From: JBMYQA01 sp049600855
GTDB taxonomy: Bacteria; Bacteroidota; Bacteroidia; Cytophagales; Flammeovirgaceae
Assembly: GCA_049600855.1 (NCBI GenBank)
Contig: JBMYQA010000018.1
Span: 1-40,322, forward strand
Direction: 5' to 3'
Length of the DNA stretch: 40,322 bases
Within the stretch, counting starts at the first letter, position 1. The number at the start of each line of letters is the position of its first letter. Made by a program: the position numbers and the translations under genes. Below are positions 15,365 to 25,600 of this stretch, one piece after another. Under the pieces are notes generated by a model. That model was not told where the DNA came from, ran no database searches, and saw only the letters and a list, made by a program, of their open reading frames with translations.

Positions 15365-17119
15365 ATGCAATTAAACAGAATTTTTATCGCTATGGTAGCT
15401 TTCCTTATCGCTTTCGGAAGCTACGCACAAGATTCAGGTCCCAAAGCCTCTATGGCTACCCCAAAAAAGCCAGCCCATAAGAAAAAAGTCTTTCAAGACA
15501 GTGACGACAAAATATATTGGCAAGTAAGTGTTCCCGTCAAAGTATCCATTGGAGCTGCAAACGGAACAGAAAGTTTTCAGCTCAAGACAGTAAAAAATGA
15601 GTCCATGAAGCAATACTCAAATCCCATGTTTTTTGATGGGCATGGCATTCACTACATTCGTCACTTCGATTATGAACATCCCATTCCTGAAAATGAAGTA
15701 GCTTGGGAAGTTTATGTAGATGGTATTGCTCCGCGCACGCGCTTAACATTTAGTGATGCCCCAAAAGCTGTCAGAAATGGTACAGTTTATTATGGTAAGG
15801 GCCTCTCTGGAACGTTAAAGTCTACAGACGAAATGTCAGGTATGGATAAGACCTACCACTCTATTAACGGTGCAGCATACACGGTTAATACCTCCACCAC
15901 GAGCTTTGCGGATGAAAACAGCTACGAGTATCGTTATTATGCCGTAGATCGTGTAGGTAATGACGAAGAAGAACGCACAACCTCATTTGTTGTGGATACG
16001 TCAACTCCTACCAGTTCGCACGAAATTGCAGGAATTCGTAAAGACATGATTTTTTCGTCTAAAGTTAACTTTGACTTAAGTTCTATAGATAAGTTATCTG
16101 GTGTGAAAAGAATTAGATGGAATTTTGACAATACTGCTGAGGGCACTTACAAGCAAAAGATTTGGGTGGGTTACTTAGAAGATGGAGAGCACACGTTGAA
16201 TTACTATGCAGAAGATTATGTAGAAAATGTAGAAGAAAAGAAAACGGTCTCTTTCTACTTAGATAAAATTGCGCCTGAAGTGGTGGCAAAAATCGAAGGT
16301 GACATGTACGAAAAAAATGGCAGGACTTATGTTTCGGAACGCACAATGTTCTCCTTATCCGCAACCGATAATAAAGCAGGTGTACGCAATATTTTCTACT
16401 CCATAGATGGCACAAATCAGTTAGAATATAGCGCGCCATTCAAGTTAGATCGTGCTCAAGGTACACACAACATTCGTTTCCGAGGTGTAGATAATGTAGA
16501 AAACTTGGGCAAGTTTAAAACAGATAACAACTTAGGCGCACTTTATTTAGATTTAACAGCTCCAACCATTAGCCATTATTACAGCGGTCCAAAGTTTGAA
16601 ACGCGCGATACGATGTTTATTACCAGCGAAACCAATGTACACTTAAAGGCACTCGACTACCAAGCAGGTGTGCAGAAAATAGGCTATAAACTCGATGAGG
16701 CAGATAATGAGTATGTTGAAGCATTTCAAGTGGAAAAAGATGGCTACCATGATGTAAATTATTATGCCACAGATCATGTAAATAATAAGCAAGAAGATAA
16801 GTTTTATTTCATTGTAGATAACGATCCGCCAGAAATCTTTATGCACTTTAGTATGGAAAGCATCGGTACTGCGCAAATGAGTGAAGAAGAGGGTGGAAAA
16901 GTAGAGATTTATGCCCCACACAGCATCATGTATTTAGCTGCAACTGATAAAGCCGTAGGTACTGATAAAATCTATTATACATTGGATGATGGCTCCGAGA
17001 AATTATATACAGGTCCATTAAAGAACTTAAGAAAGGGATTTAGAACAATCAAAATCCGAGCAACTGATAAATTGGGTAATGAAAGTGATATCACAACGAT
17101 CTCTTTCATGATTAAATAG
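15365..17119 (+). CDS. Secreted protein of tandem Ig-like (OmpL47/FN3-type) repeats
   Basis: A protein of 584 residues with a signal peptide (MQLNRIFIAMVAFLIAFGSYAQ). A Lys-rich linker (KKPAHKKK) follows. After an N-terminal domain, about five repeats of 80-90 residues recur. Each has D-x-x-[SA]-G-V-x-x-I-x-Y-x-[IL]-D early (MSGMDKTYHSING, LSGVKRIRWNFD, KAGVRNIFYSIDG, QAGVQKIGYKLDE, AVGTDKIYYTLDD). Each then has H-x-[IL]-x-[YF]-[YR]-[AG]-x-D-x-V-x-N and a closing FxxDxxxP. This is the pattern of Ig-like repeats annotated as OmpL47-type or chitobiase-C-terminal-like. No catalytic residues or T9SS tail are seen. An adhesive or structural envelope role is inferred. A terminator lies at 17214-17247. 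Confidence 0.8.
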   Translation: MQLNRIFIAMVAFLIAFGSYAQDSGPKASMATPKKPAHKKKVFQDSDDKIYWQVSVPVKVSIGAANGTESFQLKTVKNESMKQYSNPMFFDGHGIHYIRHFDYEHPIPENEVAWEVYVDGIAPRTRLTFSDAPKAVRNGTVYYGKGLSGTLKSTDEMSGMDKTYHSINGAAYTVNTSTTSFADENSYEYRYYAVDRVGNDEEERTTSFVVDTSTPTSSHEIAGIRKDMIFSSKVNFDLSSIDKLSGVKRIRWNFDNTAEGTYKQKIWVGYLEDGEHTLNYYAEDYVENVEEKKTVSFYLDKIAPEVVAKIEGDMYEKNGRTYVSERTMFSLSATDNKAGVRNIFYSIDGTNQLEYSAPFKLDRAQGTHNIRFRGVDNVENLGKFKTDNNLGALYLDLTAPTISHYYSGPKFETRDTMFITSETNVHLKALDYQAGVQKIGYKLDEADNEYVEAFQVEKDGYHDVNYYATDHVNNKQEDKFYFIVDNDPPEIFMHFSMESIGTAQMSEEEGGKVEIYAPHSIMYLAATDKAVGTDKIYYTLDDGSEKLYTGPLKNLRKGFRTIKIRATDKLGNESDITTISFMIK

Positions 17120-17213
17120 TCCAAGCACATGAGGCAAGCTTAAAGAAATAATAATTCGGGAAGAAATTATGGCTTAGCGGGTCTTCTTTCTAGAGTTATT
17201 ATGCATAGCTGCA

Positions 17214-17247
17214 GGAACCAACCGGCATTGCTGGTTGGTCCTTTTTT
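17214..17247 (+). terminator. Terminator after the Ig-repeat protein gene
   Basis: ACCAACCGGC (17217-17226) pairs with GCTGGTTGGT (17230-17239) around a 3-nt loop, flanked by GG/CC and followed by a T run (17242-17247). The T run reaches the stop codon of the converging ABC exporter gene. Confidence 0.85.
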
Positions 17248-19036
17248 AATATCCTTCTGATTCCTCAGCTGTTAATTGCTTGTCGTATAATTCTTTGTAC
17301 ATGCCATCTTGCTTCATTAGCTCTTCATGCGTGCCATATTCTTGCATTTCCCCATCGTCTAATACCAAAATTTTATCTGCTAACTTGGCCGAAGAAACTC
17401 TGTGGGAAATAATAATGGAAGTGCGATTTGCCATAATCCCTTTCAGACTATTTAAAATTGCATTCTCAGTTTTTGTATCCACTGCCGATAAAGAATCATC
17501 CAAAATAAGAATGGTCGGTTTACGCACAATTGCTCGGGCAATGGAAACACGTTGTTTTTGCCCGCCAGATAAGGTTACACCACGCTCCCCTAAAATGGTG
17601 TCAAAACCATTCTTAAACTGATCAATATTGCCATATAAATCAGCATCTTTTGAAGCCTGTATAATCGCCTCATCCGTTAAGTTATTTGAGCCAAAGGCAA
17701 TGTTGTTCTTGATGGTGTCTGAGAATAAAAAGACATCTTGCGGCACATAACCGATTTGACTTCTCAAATGCTGTATATCATATTGTCGAATATCTTCTCC
17801 ATCAATGCTTACTTTTCCCTCACTTACATCATACATGCGGCAGATTAGGTTAGCAATGGTACTTTTCCCTGATCCTGTAGTTCCCAAAATGGCTAAAGAC
17901 TCACCAGCAGGAACGCTAAAACTCAACGATTTCACCGCATGAATACCAGAATCTGGATAAACAAAATTTACTTGATCGAAGCTGATATTTCCTTGAATTT
18001 CTTGCACCAAATTCCCTTCAGAAATGATATCTGTTTTGGTATTTAAAAATTCATTAATCCGTTCTTGAGAGGCCGCTGCCCGTTGAATAATACTAGAAAC
18101 CCAACCCAAGGAAGCTACAGGCCAAGTCAACATGTTGACGTAGATGATAAACTCAGCGATATTTCCCGCAGTGATCGCACCATTCATCACTTCAATACCG
18201 CCAACATATACGGTAAGAATGGTACTCAATCCGATTAAGGCTAAAATCAAAGGGAAAAAGAGAGAATTTACCCGAATCAATCGCAAGGATTTATGTTTAT
18301 AACTTTCGCTCTCTTCTCGAAACTTGGTGAGTGAATCAAACTCACGGGCAAATGCTTTAATCACGCGAATGCCCGAAAATGCTTCTTGCACAAACGTAGA
18401 CATCTCCGAAAGTCCACGTTGAATCTCTTCAGAACGCTTATTAATCAGATTATTTACGTAATAAATGCTTATCGACAGTACGGGCAATGGTAACAAGGCA
18501 AACAATGTCAATTTTACATTGACAGTTAGCATATAACCAACAATTAAGATAACCGATACGGTGAGGTTGATCCCATACATTATGGCGGGCCCTAAATACA
18601 TTCTCACTTTGCTCACATCCTCAGAAATTCGCGCCATCAAATCACCCGTATTATTTTTTCGGTAAAAGCTCAAGGGCAAGGTTTGATAATGCTCGTAAAT
18701 TTCATTTTTAAGATCGTACTCAATAAATCGGGAAACGACAATAATGGTTTGGCGCATAAAAAACAGGAAGACGCCGCGAATGAAAGCCATACTCACAATC
18801 AACAAACCATAAAAAACAATGATGAAGGCAAATTCGCTATATAAATCATTTTGCAGTGCCACGCCTCCAAATAAAGGTATCAAATTGAGGGTATCAGCAA
18901 CCAAATCAAAAGCATAGCGCACCAACTGTGCTGGAACGATCTGAAAAACGGTGGATAACGAAACAAAGATAACTCCCAACAATAATCGAAATTTGTATTT
19001 AAGGAGGTATTTATTGAGATATGCTAGTGATTTCAT
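17246..19036 (-). CDS. ABC exporter (transmembrane plus ATPase), MdlA/YheI-like half-transporter
   Basis: A protein of 596 residues. A six-helix exporter domain (about 15-320) is fused to a nucleotide-binding domain (about 340-590). The NBD has Walker A GTTGSGKST, signature LSGGQKQR, Walker B LILDDSLSAVD and the H-loop IISHR. At the catalytic-Glu position it has Asp (Asp514, LILDD), whereas the other exporter in this window has DEATSALD. Asp at this site marks the degenerate NBD of heterodimeric exporters such as TM287/288 and occurs in MdlA-like proteins. The substrate is unknown (drug or lipid). No partner half-transporter adjoins it. The gene is monocistronic and converges on the Ig-repeat gene. 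Confidence 0.9.
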   Translation of the reverse strand: MKSLAYLNKYLLKYKFRLLLGVIFVSLSTVFQIVPAQLVRYAFDLVADTLNLIPLFGGVALQNDLYSEFAFIIVFYGLLIVSMAFIRGVFLFFMRQTIIVVSRFIEYDLKNEIYEHYQTLPLSFYRKNNTGDLMARISEDVSKVRMYLGPAIMYGINLTVSVILIVGYMLTVNVKLTLFALLPLPVLSISIYYVNNLINKRSEEIQRGLSEMSTFVQEAFSGIRVIKAFAREFDSLTKFREESESYKHKSLRLIRVNSLFFPLILALIGLSTILTVYVGGIEVMNGAITAGNIAEFIIYVNMLTWPVASLGWVSSIIQRAAASQERINEFLNTKTDIISEGNLVQEIQGNISFDQVNFVYPDSGIHAVKSLSFSVPAGESLAILGTTGSGKSTIANLICRMYDVSEGKVSIDGEDIRQYDIQHLRSQIGYVPQDVFLFSDTIKNNIAFGSNNLTDEAIIQASKDADLYGNIDQFKNGFDTILGERGVTLSGGQKQRVSIARAIVRKPTILILDDSLSAVDTKTENAILNSLKGIMANRTSIIISHRVSSAKLADKILVLDDGEMQEYGTHEELMKQDGMYKELYDKQLTAEESEGY

Positions 19037-19297
19037 TTTTTAGATGATTTTATTGATAATGAAGCACTTATCCATTCGCTTCATTAGTTATCATAGAATC
19101 TGAATTCCAAACTTACCTGAATCTAGCTTAGTAACCAATTTAAGCTACAAAAAGTTGATAGAAGGTTGTTTTTCAGGAAAACGGAACTTGTTAATGAGTG
19201 TTTCCTTCATCGTTTCTTCTTCATTTCTTTGCTATATTTAAACATTCAATTTTTGGGGCTTTAGTATGTTCGTCTCAACATATCATTCACCTATTTT

Positions 19298-22200
19298 ATG
19301 GGCAAAAAAGCTGTCAATACTTTTTTTACTTTTCTAATCTCCATAACCGTTACTTTAGGCCAAAGCTACCAAGTCAATAAGTATCAAGCTATAGATGGAA
19401 TGCCGAATGAACTCGTTAAATCCATTGCGAAAGATCCTTTAGGTTTTATATGGGCTGCAACCGATAATGGATTAGTTCGATTTGACGGCACCCATTACGA
19501 ACACGTGCTAGATGGTTTACCAAGTAAATACGTTAAAGGGGTTTTTAAGCGAAAAAATGGTCAGCTCATTGCCTCTACTGACTTAGGTATTGTCGAAATT
19601 ATCTCTAAACCCGATTCTGTTTATACGCAGTTGTTATTTAACGGGAGCAGTCAAAAATCTGATACCGCACTTTGGTATCCAAAATCATTTTATGAAGATC
19701 AATCGGAGAATTTGTGGATATCAGATAATCATGCCGTTTTTCGATTATCGCCAACAAGCAACACCTTAGAACGCTTTCCAATGCCTGAAAAGGTGATTCC
19801 TAATGGCTACAATCGTTCTTTTTCTTTTGTAGAAGATGGAAACGGACAGCTATTCGCTTTTTCAGAAACAGGCTTTTATTTTTACTTTGATTCAAAAGCA
19901 AACAAATTCAACGAACTGGAGAAAGATCAAAGCATCTCTAGTGTAAGTAGTGCCATTAGTCCCCAAAAGGGCATCGTTTGGATAGCTACCAATCGGGGTT
20001 TAGTACAATATTCCAGTACGAGTTCAGGTAAGTTAGCATCAAGAAAAGTATTGATGGCAAATGCCAATATCGCACACATGGTGCACATCAATGCTGAAAC
20101 CATTTGGGCGGCCAGTTGGTGGAATGATGGATTATTTGAAATTCCCATCAAGCAAAGTCAACAGTATACCAAAGTTGAACAATACCCCGCTTCGGGAGCT
20201 AGTCAGATTTTAATTGATCAAGATCAGTTTTGGTTTGCTACCGATAATGGATTAGTGTTGATGAAAAATCGCTTATTTTCTCCAAAGTTTACAGCTGCTA
20301 CTCAATCTTATATCCAACATGTAATTGAAGGGGAAAATGCATTATACTTCACCGATGGGCAACAAGTTTTTGAAGTTCAAGGCAATGACCCAAATTTCAG
20401 TTATAAGAAAATTCATCAATCGAAACAGGGCGTGATTTTACGCCTTTGCCCAACAGCACAAGGCTTGTGGATAGCCGATACGGAAGGTTTTCTCAGTTTA
20501 ATTCATAATAAACGACTCGTTAAAACCATTGATTTGAGGAAATATGGCAAAACCATTTTTATTCTTGAGCAGGATGTCAATGGAAAATTGTGGGTTTGCC
20601 AAGATGGATTTGAAGGAGTCATACGACTAAATCCTAAAACAAATGAAGTTGAAACTTTATCAGCAGAGTTTGCTTCCAAAATTATCGTCATCAAAAAGGG
20701 AGATGACGATTTCATGTACTTTGGGGGCACTTCTGATAGCGCTTTTCTGTATCGTTATAATCCTGTTAATCATCAAATTGAGAACCTTTCCCTCGACATT
20801 GAATTCGAACATCATGTAAATATGAGTATTGAGGACATTGATTTTGGGAAGGATGGAAGTACTTGGCTTGCCTCAAAGTTCGGTTTATTACACATCAAAA
20901 ATCGGAAGCTTCATCGCATTGATTTAGGGGCATTGACTGAAGAAACTGTAAAAGCGATATCCATAGATCAAAATGGAGCCATTTGGTTTGCCAATAGCAA
21001 TGGTCTTGTAAAGTATACCCAAAATTCGGTATTGGTGTTTGATGAAAAAAATGGTTTATCGAGTAAAATTATCGGTTATCGCTGCATTACCACTGATTCC
21101 AAAAATCAGCTTTGGTGCGGCACTGCAAATGGCATTACGTATAATATCAACAAACAACGCCCACAACAAACGAAACCTCCTTTGTTGGCTTCATTAGAAT
21201 CTAGGGGTAATAAAATCAGTTTAAATACTACATACAAGTTTACGGATAATGACTATTTAAAAGTTAATGTAGTGAGCACCGAGTATCCAAGCGAGTTTAT
21301 TTCTTATGAATACCGCGTGTTAGGTTTACAACCCAATTGGATACCAATTAGTGTTAAAAAGGAGTTATTTCTCACCAATTTACCAGCGGGGAAATATGAA
21401 CTTCAAATTCGCTCCAAGCAACAGGGGAATTACTTGTGGAGTATGCCGCTACAAGTTCCATTTCAAATTTATAAAGTGTGGTATCGCACGTGGTGGGGCA
21501 TGTTATGCATTAGCATAGGCTTAATTACATTAGTTTGGGGAGCGGTAAAGCTAAACTCATCCCGATTAGAGTATGAAAAACAGAAGCTTGAACAAATTAT
21601 AGCAGACCGAACCAAAGAAATTATTGAGAAACAAAATGAAATCCTCGTTCAGAATGAAGAGCTTGAACAACAACGCCATGAATTAGAAAGTGCTTTTGAA
21701 AACTTGAAGGCAACCCAAACACAACTCATCCAAGCAGAAAAACTATCTTCAATTGGCGAACTGACCGCAGGCGTTTCCCACGAAATCAATAACCCGTTAA
21801 ATTTCATTGCCGCAGGTTCTAATACTTTAGAAGATTTACTCAAAGATATTTATGAAATCATAGACAAGTACTCCGAAACAGCACATGCAGCAAATGCAGA
21901 AGCGATCCAACAAATACTTAAAGAAGCAGAACATTTGAAAGAAGCGTTTATTTACGATGACATGCGAGAAGATTTGGATCAAATTCTAAAAGATATTCAG
22001 AGTGGTGCAACACGAACAGTTAACATTGTAAATACCCTCCAAGCATTTTCCCAATCCCAACAAGGCAAATATCAAATGGCTAATCTAATTGAAGGATTAA
22101 ATGCGACATTAATCTTACTCAATAATCGGATGGGCGATAAGGTAGTGGTGGTAAAACATTTCCAAGATTTACCACCCATTAAATGTGAATCAGGACAATT

Positions 22201-22537
22201 AAACCAAGTTTTCATGAATATCATTAATAATGCCATTCAAGCGATGGGTTATGATGGTACCTTAACGATTAGTACGGAAAACTTAAAAGACAGCATCAAA
22301 ATCTCGTTTACAGATACAGGTAAAGGGATGGACAAACAAGTACGCTCACACCTGTTTGAGCCATTTTTCACGACCAAAGATGGGGAACATAACACGGGTT
22401 TAGGTTTATCCACAGCAAAAGAAATTGTAGAACGGCATAAAGGTGATATCACCGTACGAAGTGAAGTAGGCATAGGTTCTACCTTTACCATTACCCTTCC
22501 TAAACTCGCTGATGAGCAAATTTCTGCCATTATTTAG
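19298..22537 (+). CDS. Propeller-type sensor histidine kinase (two-component), no fused receiver
   Basis: A protein of 1079 residues with an N-terminal signal/anchor. A large periplasmic part (about 25-640) is made of two-component-regulator-propeller repeats (DPLGFIWAATDNGLVRFDG, EDQSENLWISDNHAV, DQNGAIWFANSNGLVKY). A Y_Y_Y domain follows (about 640-725). One transmembrane helix lies at about 728-751, then a coiled coil (about 760-815). The DHp H-box is GELTAGVSHEINNPLN with phospho-acceptor His828. The ATPase domain has NIINNAIQAM, DTGKGMD, LFEPFFTTK and GLGLSTAKEI. This layout resembles hybrid two-component systems of Bacteroidota but lacks the receiver and AraC-type output. The response regulator must be elsewhere, as none is in the window. 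The ligand is unknown. Confidence 0.93.
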   Translation: MGKKAVNTFFTFLISITVTLGQSYQVNKYQAIDGMPNELVKSIAKDPLGFIWAATDNGLVRFDGTHYEHVLDGLPSKYVKGVFKRKNGQLIASTDLGIVEIISKPDSVYTQLLFNGSSQKSDTALWYPKSFYEDQSENLWISDNHAVFRLSPTSNTLERFPMPEKVIPNGYNRSFSFVEDGNGQLFAFSETGFYFYFDSKANKFNELEKDQSISSVSSAISPQKGIVWIATNRGLVQYSSTSSGKLASRKVLMANANIAHMVHINAETIWAASWWNDGLFEIPIKQSQQYTKVEQYPASGASQILIDQDQFWFATDNGLVLMKNRLFSPKFTAATQSYIQHVIEGENALYFTDGQQVFEVQGNDPNFSYKKIHQSKQGVILRLCPTAQGLWIADTEGFLSLIHNKRLVKTIDLRKYGKTIFILEQDVNGKLWVCQDGFEGVIRLNPKTNEVETLSAEFASKIIVIKKGDDDFMYFGGTSDSAFLYRYNPVNHQIENLSLDIEFEHHVNMSIEDIDFGKDGSTWLASKFGLLHIKNRKLHRIDLGALTEETVKAISIDQNGAIWFANSNGLVKYTQNSVLVFDEKNGLSSKIIGYRCITTDSKNQLWCGTANGITYNINKQRPQQTKPPLLASLESRGNKISLNTTYKFTDNDYLKVNVVSTEYPSEFISYEYRVLGLQPNWIPISVKKELFLTNLPAGKYELQIRSKQQGNYLWSMPLQVPFQIYKVWYRTWWGMLCISIGLITLVWGAVKLNSSRLEYEKQKLEQIIADRTKEIIEKQNEILVQNEELEQQRHELESAFENLKATQTQLIQAEKLSSIGELTAGVSHEINNPLNFIAAGSNTLEDLLKDIYEIIDKYSETAHAANAEAIQQILKEAEHLKEAFIYDDMREDLDQILKDIQSGATRTVNIVNTLQAFSQSQQGKYQMANLIEGLNATLILLNNRMGDKVVVVKHFQDLPPIKCESGQLNQVFMNIINNAIQAMGYDGTLTISTENLKDSIKISFTDTGKGMDKQVRSHLFEPFFTTKDGEHNTGLGLSTAKEIVERHKGDITVRSEVGIGSTFTITLPKLADEQISAII

Positions 22538-22683
22538 CACGATCTACTATCCCTCATCGCCTAGAAACTCCGCTTATCAAGTTTTAAATTCAGCCATCTG
22601 CGATTATCCTTAACTTTAGGACACTATTCACATGGTTCATGTGCTTAACGCGGTTTAAGCATTCCACTACAACAACAATATTT

Positions 22684-25600
22684 ATGAATACATCATTACT
22701 CAAAACGATCAGTTTGGTCGTGTTTTGGGCTGTATCCAATAGCGTGTGGGCTCAAGATAAAATGCTCTTACGAACCCCTGCTTTAAGTCCAGATGGCAAT
22801 CAAATTGCCTTTTCTTATCAAGGCGATATTTGGACGGTAGCCACCTCTGGTGGAAAAGCGACCCGAAAAACCATTCATGAAGGTTACGAATCACAGCCCG
22901 TTTGGAACGCTAAAGGTGACCAGATCGCTTTCGCTGGTAGTCGCTACAGCAATCAAGATATTTTTGTGATTCCCGCTGAAGGAGGTTTATCGAAAAGATT
23001 AACCTTCCATTCTGCCACAGACGTTCCCTTTAGTTGGACACCTGCTGGTGAAATTTTATTTACTTCCAAAAGGGCATATGCCCAAATTGAATGGGAATCT
23101 GAAGTTCATGCAGTTGCTGTTCAAGGGGGGACTCCTTCACGTTTTTTCGATGCTTTAGGAGATATGCCCAGCATGTCACCCAATGGAAAATTAGTAGCCT
23201 TCGTAAAAGGACCTTGTCGAACCTCGCGGGAAGACTATCGAGGGCCAGCCAATCGAGAAATCTGGATATTTAATACAGAAAGTAAGGCTTATCATCGCAT
23301 CACCCAATTTGACGGCAACGATTTTATGCCCGTATGGGGAAATGACAAAACCCTTTATTTTATTAGTTCCAAATCTGGCGCTTACAATGTATGGCAGCAA
23401 AATATTGACGGTTCGGGAAAAGTGTCTGGTAAAGCCAAACAACTCACGAAATACACTGAAATGGGCATGCAATACCTCAGTGTAGGAGGGCAAAATATTG
23501 TATTTGAACGATTAGGAGAACTGTTCACGCTATCTACAAATGGGGGTACACCTAAAAAAATAACTATTCAACTCGGAGCAGATTACCGATTCGACCCGAA
23601 AGAACATAAAACGTATCGTAATAACATCTCAGGTTATGACGTTTCGCCAAATGGCAAGCAGGTAGCTTTAGTGATTAGAGGGGAAGTATTTGTCAAAATG
23701 AATGATAAAGAACAAAGCCGTTCGGTCAATATTTCAAAACATCCTTACCGAGATCGCCAAGTAACGTGGCTCAATGATTCTACCTTGATTTTTGTTTCGG
23801 ATAGAGATGGACAAAATGAGTTGTACCTAGCCAAATCGTCAAACCCTGATGAAAGCAGCCTATTTAAAAGCTTGAAAGTTGTGTTGATGAAATTAACCAA
23901 CACGCCTGAATTTGAATACAACCCGCTTGTATCGCCTGATGGCTCTAAAATTACCTTTCAACGCGGGCACAGCAGAGGGGCTTCTCAGCAGATTGTGGCA
24001 GATATTGATTCTACAGGTAAAATCACGAATGAAAAAGTGTTAGTCGATGGGTGGCAAACTGCAAGTGGGATCACTTGGAGCCCTGATAGCAAATGGCTGG
24101 CCTATTCTATGAGTGACTTAAACTTTAATTCAGAAGTGTATATTCATGCAGCCAGCGGTGATCAGGAACGGGTGAATGTGAGTATGCACCCTAGAGGAGA
24201 TTACGGACCTTCTTGGAGCCCCGATGGTTCAAAGCTTGCCTTTATCTCCGAACGAAATAATAGTGATCAAGACATTTGGTTTGCGTGGTTGAAAAAAGAA
24301 GATTGGGAAAAAACGCAAGGCGAATGGCAAGAGCTAGCTTTTGAAGAAAAGGAAAATAAGAAGGCAAAAAAAGAGGCCGTTTCTGTGCAAATTGACTTTG
24401 AAGAGATTCATTACCGATTGCAACAAGTCACTAGTCTTCCAGGCGATGAATCTAGCCCTATTTTCTCGAAAGATGGGAATACCGTATTTTTCTCTATGCA
24501 AAACAATCTATCTAATAATGATGATTTGTTTTCTGCCAAATGGGATGGGAGTGAGGTAAAACAAATCACCAAGGGGGGGACAAACCCAAGAGGCTTACAA
24601 GCAGACTCTAAGTCTAAAAACCTCTACTTTGTACAACGCGGTTCGCTTAAGCAACTGAGCATGAAAGGAACAAAGATTACAAGCATGCCTCATGTGGCGA
24701 AAATGGTTATTGATCACCAAGAAGAAGGAAAGCAAATTTTTGAAGAAGGTTGGATGGCTTTGCAAGAAGGGTTTTATGATCCTGAATTTCATGGGAAAAA
24801 CTGGGAAAGCTTGAAAAAAACGTATCGCCCCATTGTTTTAAGTGCTTCTACGAAGCAAGACTATCAGTACATGTTTAACCTGATGCTCGGGCAGTTAAAT
24901 GCCAGTCATATGGGCTTAAGAGGTGTGCGTCCGCAAGAAAATACACAACGAGAGCGAACAGGACGATTGGGCATTGAGCTTGAGGCAGATGGCGCTGCGG
25001 TTAAGGTCACTAAAGTCGTTTTAAATTCACCTGCTGATAAAACCAAGAGTAAGTTAGCGATAGGCGATAAAATCTTATCGGTGAATGGTATAAATCTCAC
25101 GAGCAGCACGAACTTCTACAGCTTACTCACCAATTCGATGGATGAAATTAATGTATTGGAAGTAGAAGCTGCTGATGGTTCAAAACGCGAAGTCATGATT
25201 CGTCCTGCAAGAAGTATTAGTAGAGATTTGTATAATGAATGGGTTACTGAGAAGAAAAAGCTTGTCGAAAAATACTCGAATGGTCGCTTGGGTTACATTC
25301 ATATTCAAGGAATGAACTGGCCTAGCTTTGAGCGTTTTGAACGAGAGTTAATGGCAAGTGGCAATGGTAAAGAAGGATTGGTGATTGATGTACGCTACAA
25401 TGGCGGTGGTTGGACCACTGACTACATGATGGCTGTGCTGAATGTAAAGCAGCATGCATACACCATTCCACGAGGCGCTGTGAAAAACTTAGACAAAGAG
25501 CATAAGAAGTATGTCAATTACTATCCTTATGGAGAGCGTTTACCCTTGGCTGCATGGACGAAACCTTCGATTGCCATGTGTAATGAAGCGAGTTATTCAA

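Noticed and set aside
16113..16921. Minus-strand ORFs of about 90-110 codons opposite the Ig-repeat gene
   Set aside because: They are antisense to a clear repeat protein, and their His/Cys/Tyr-rich content matches reverse-frame translation.
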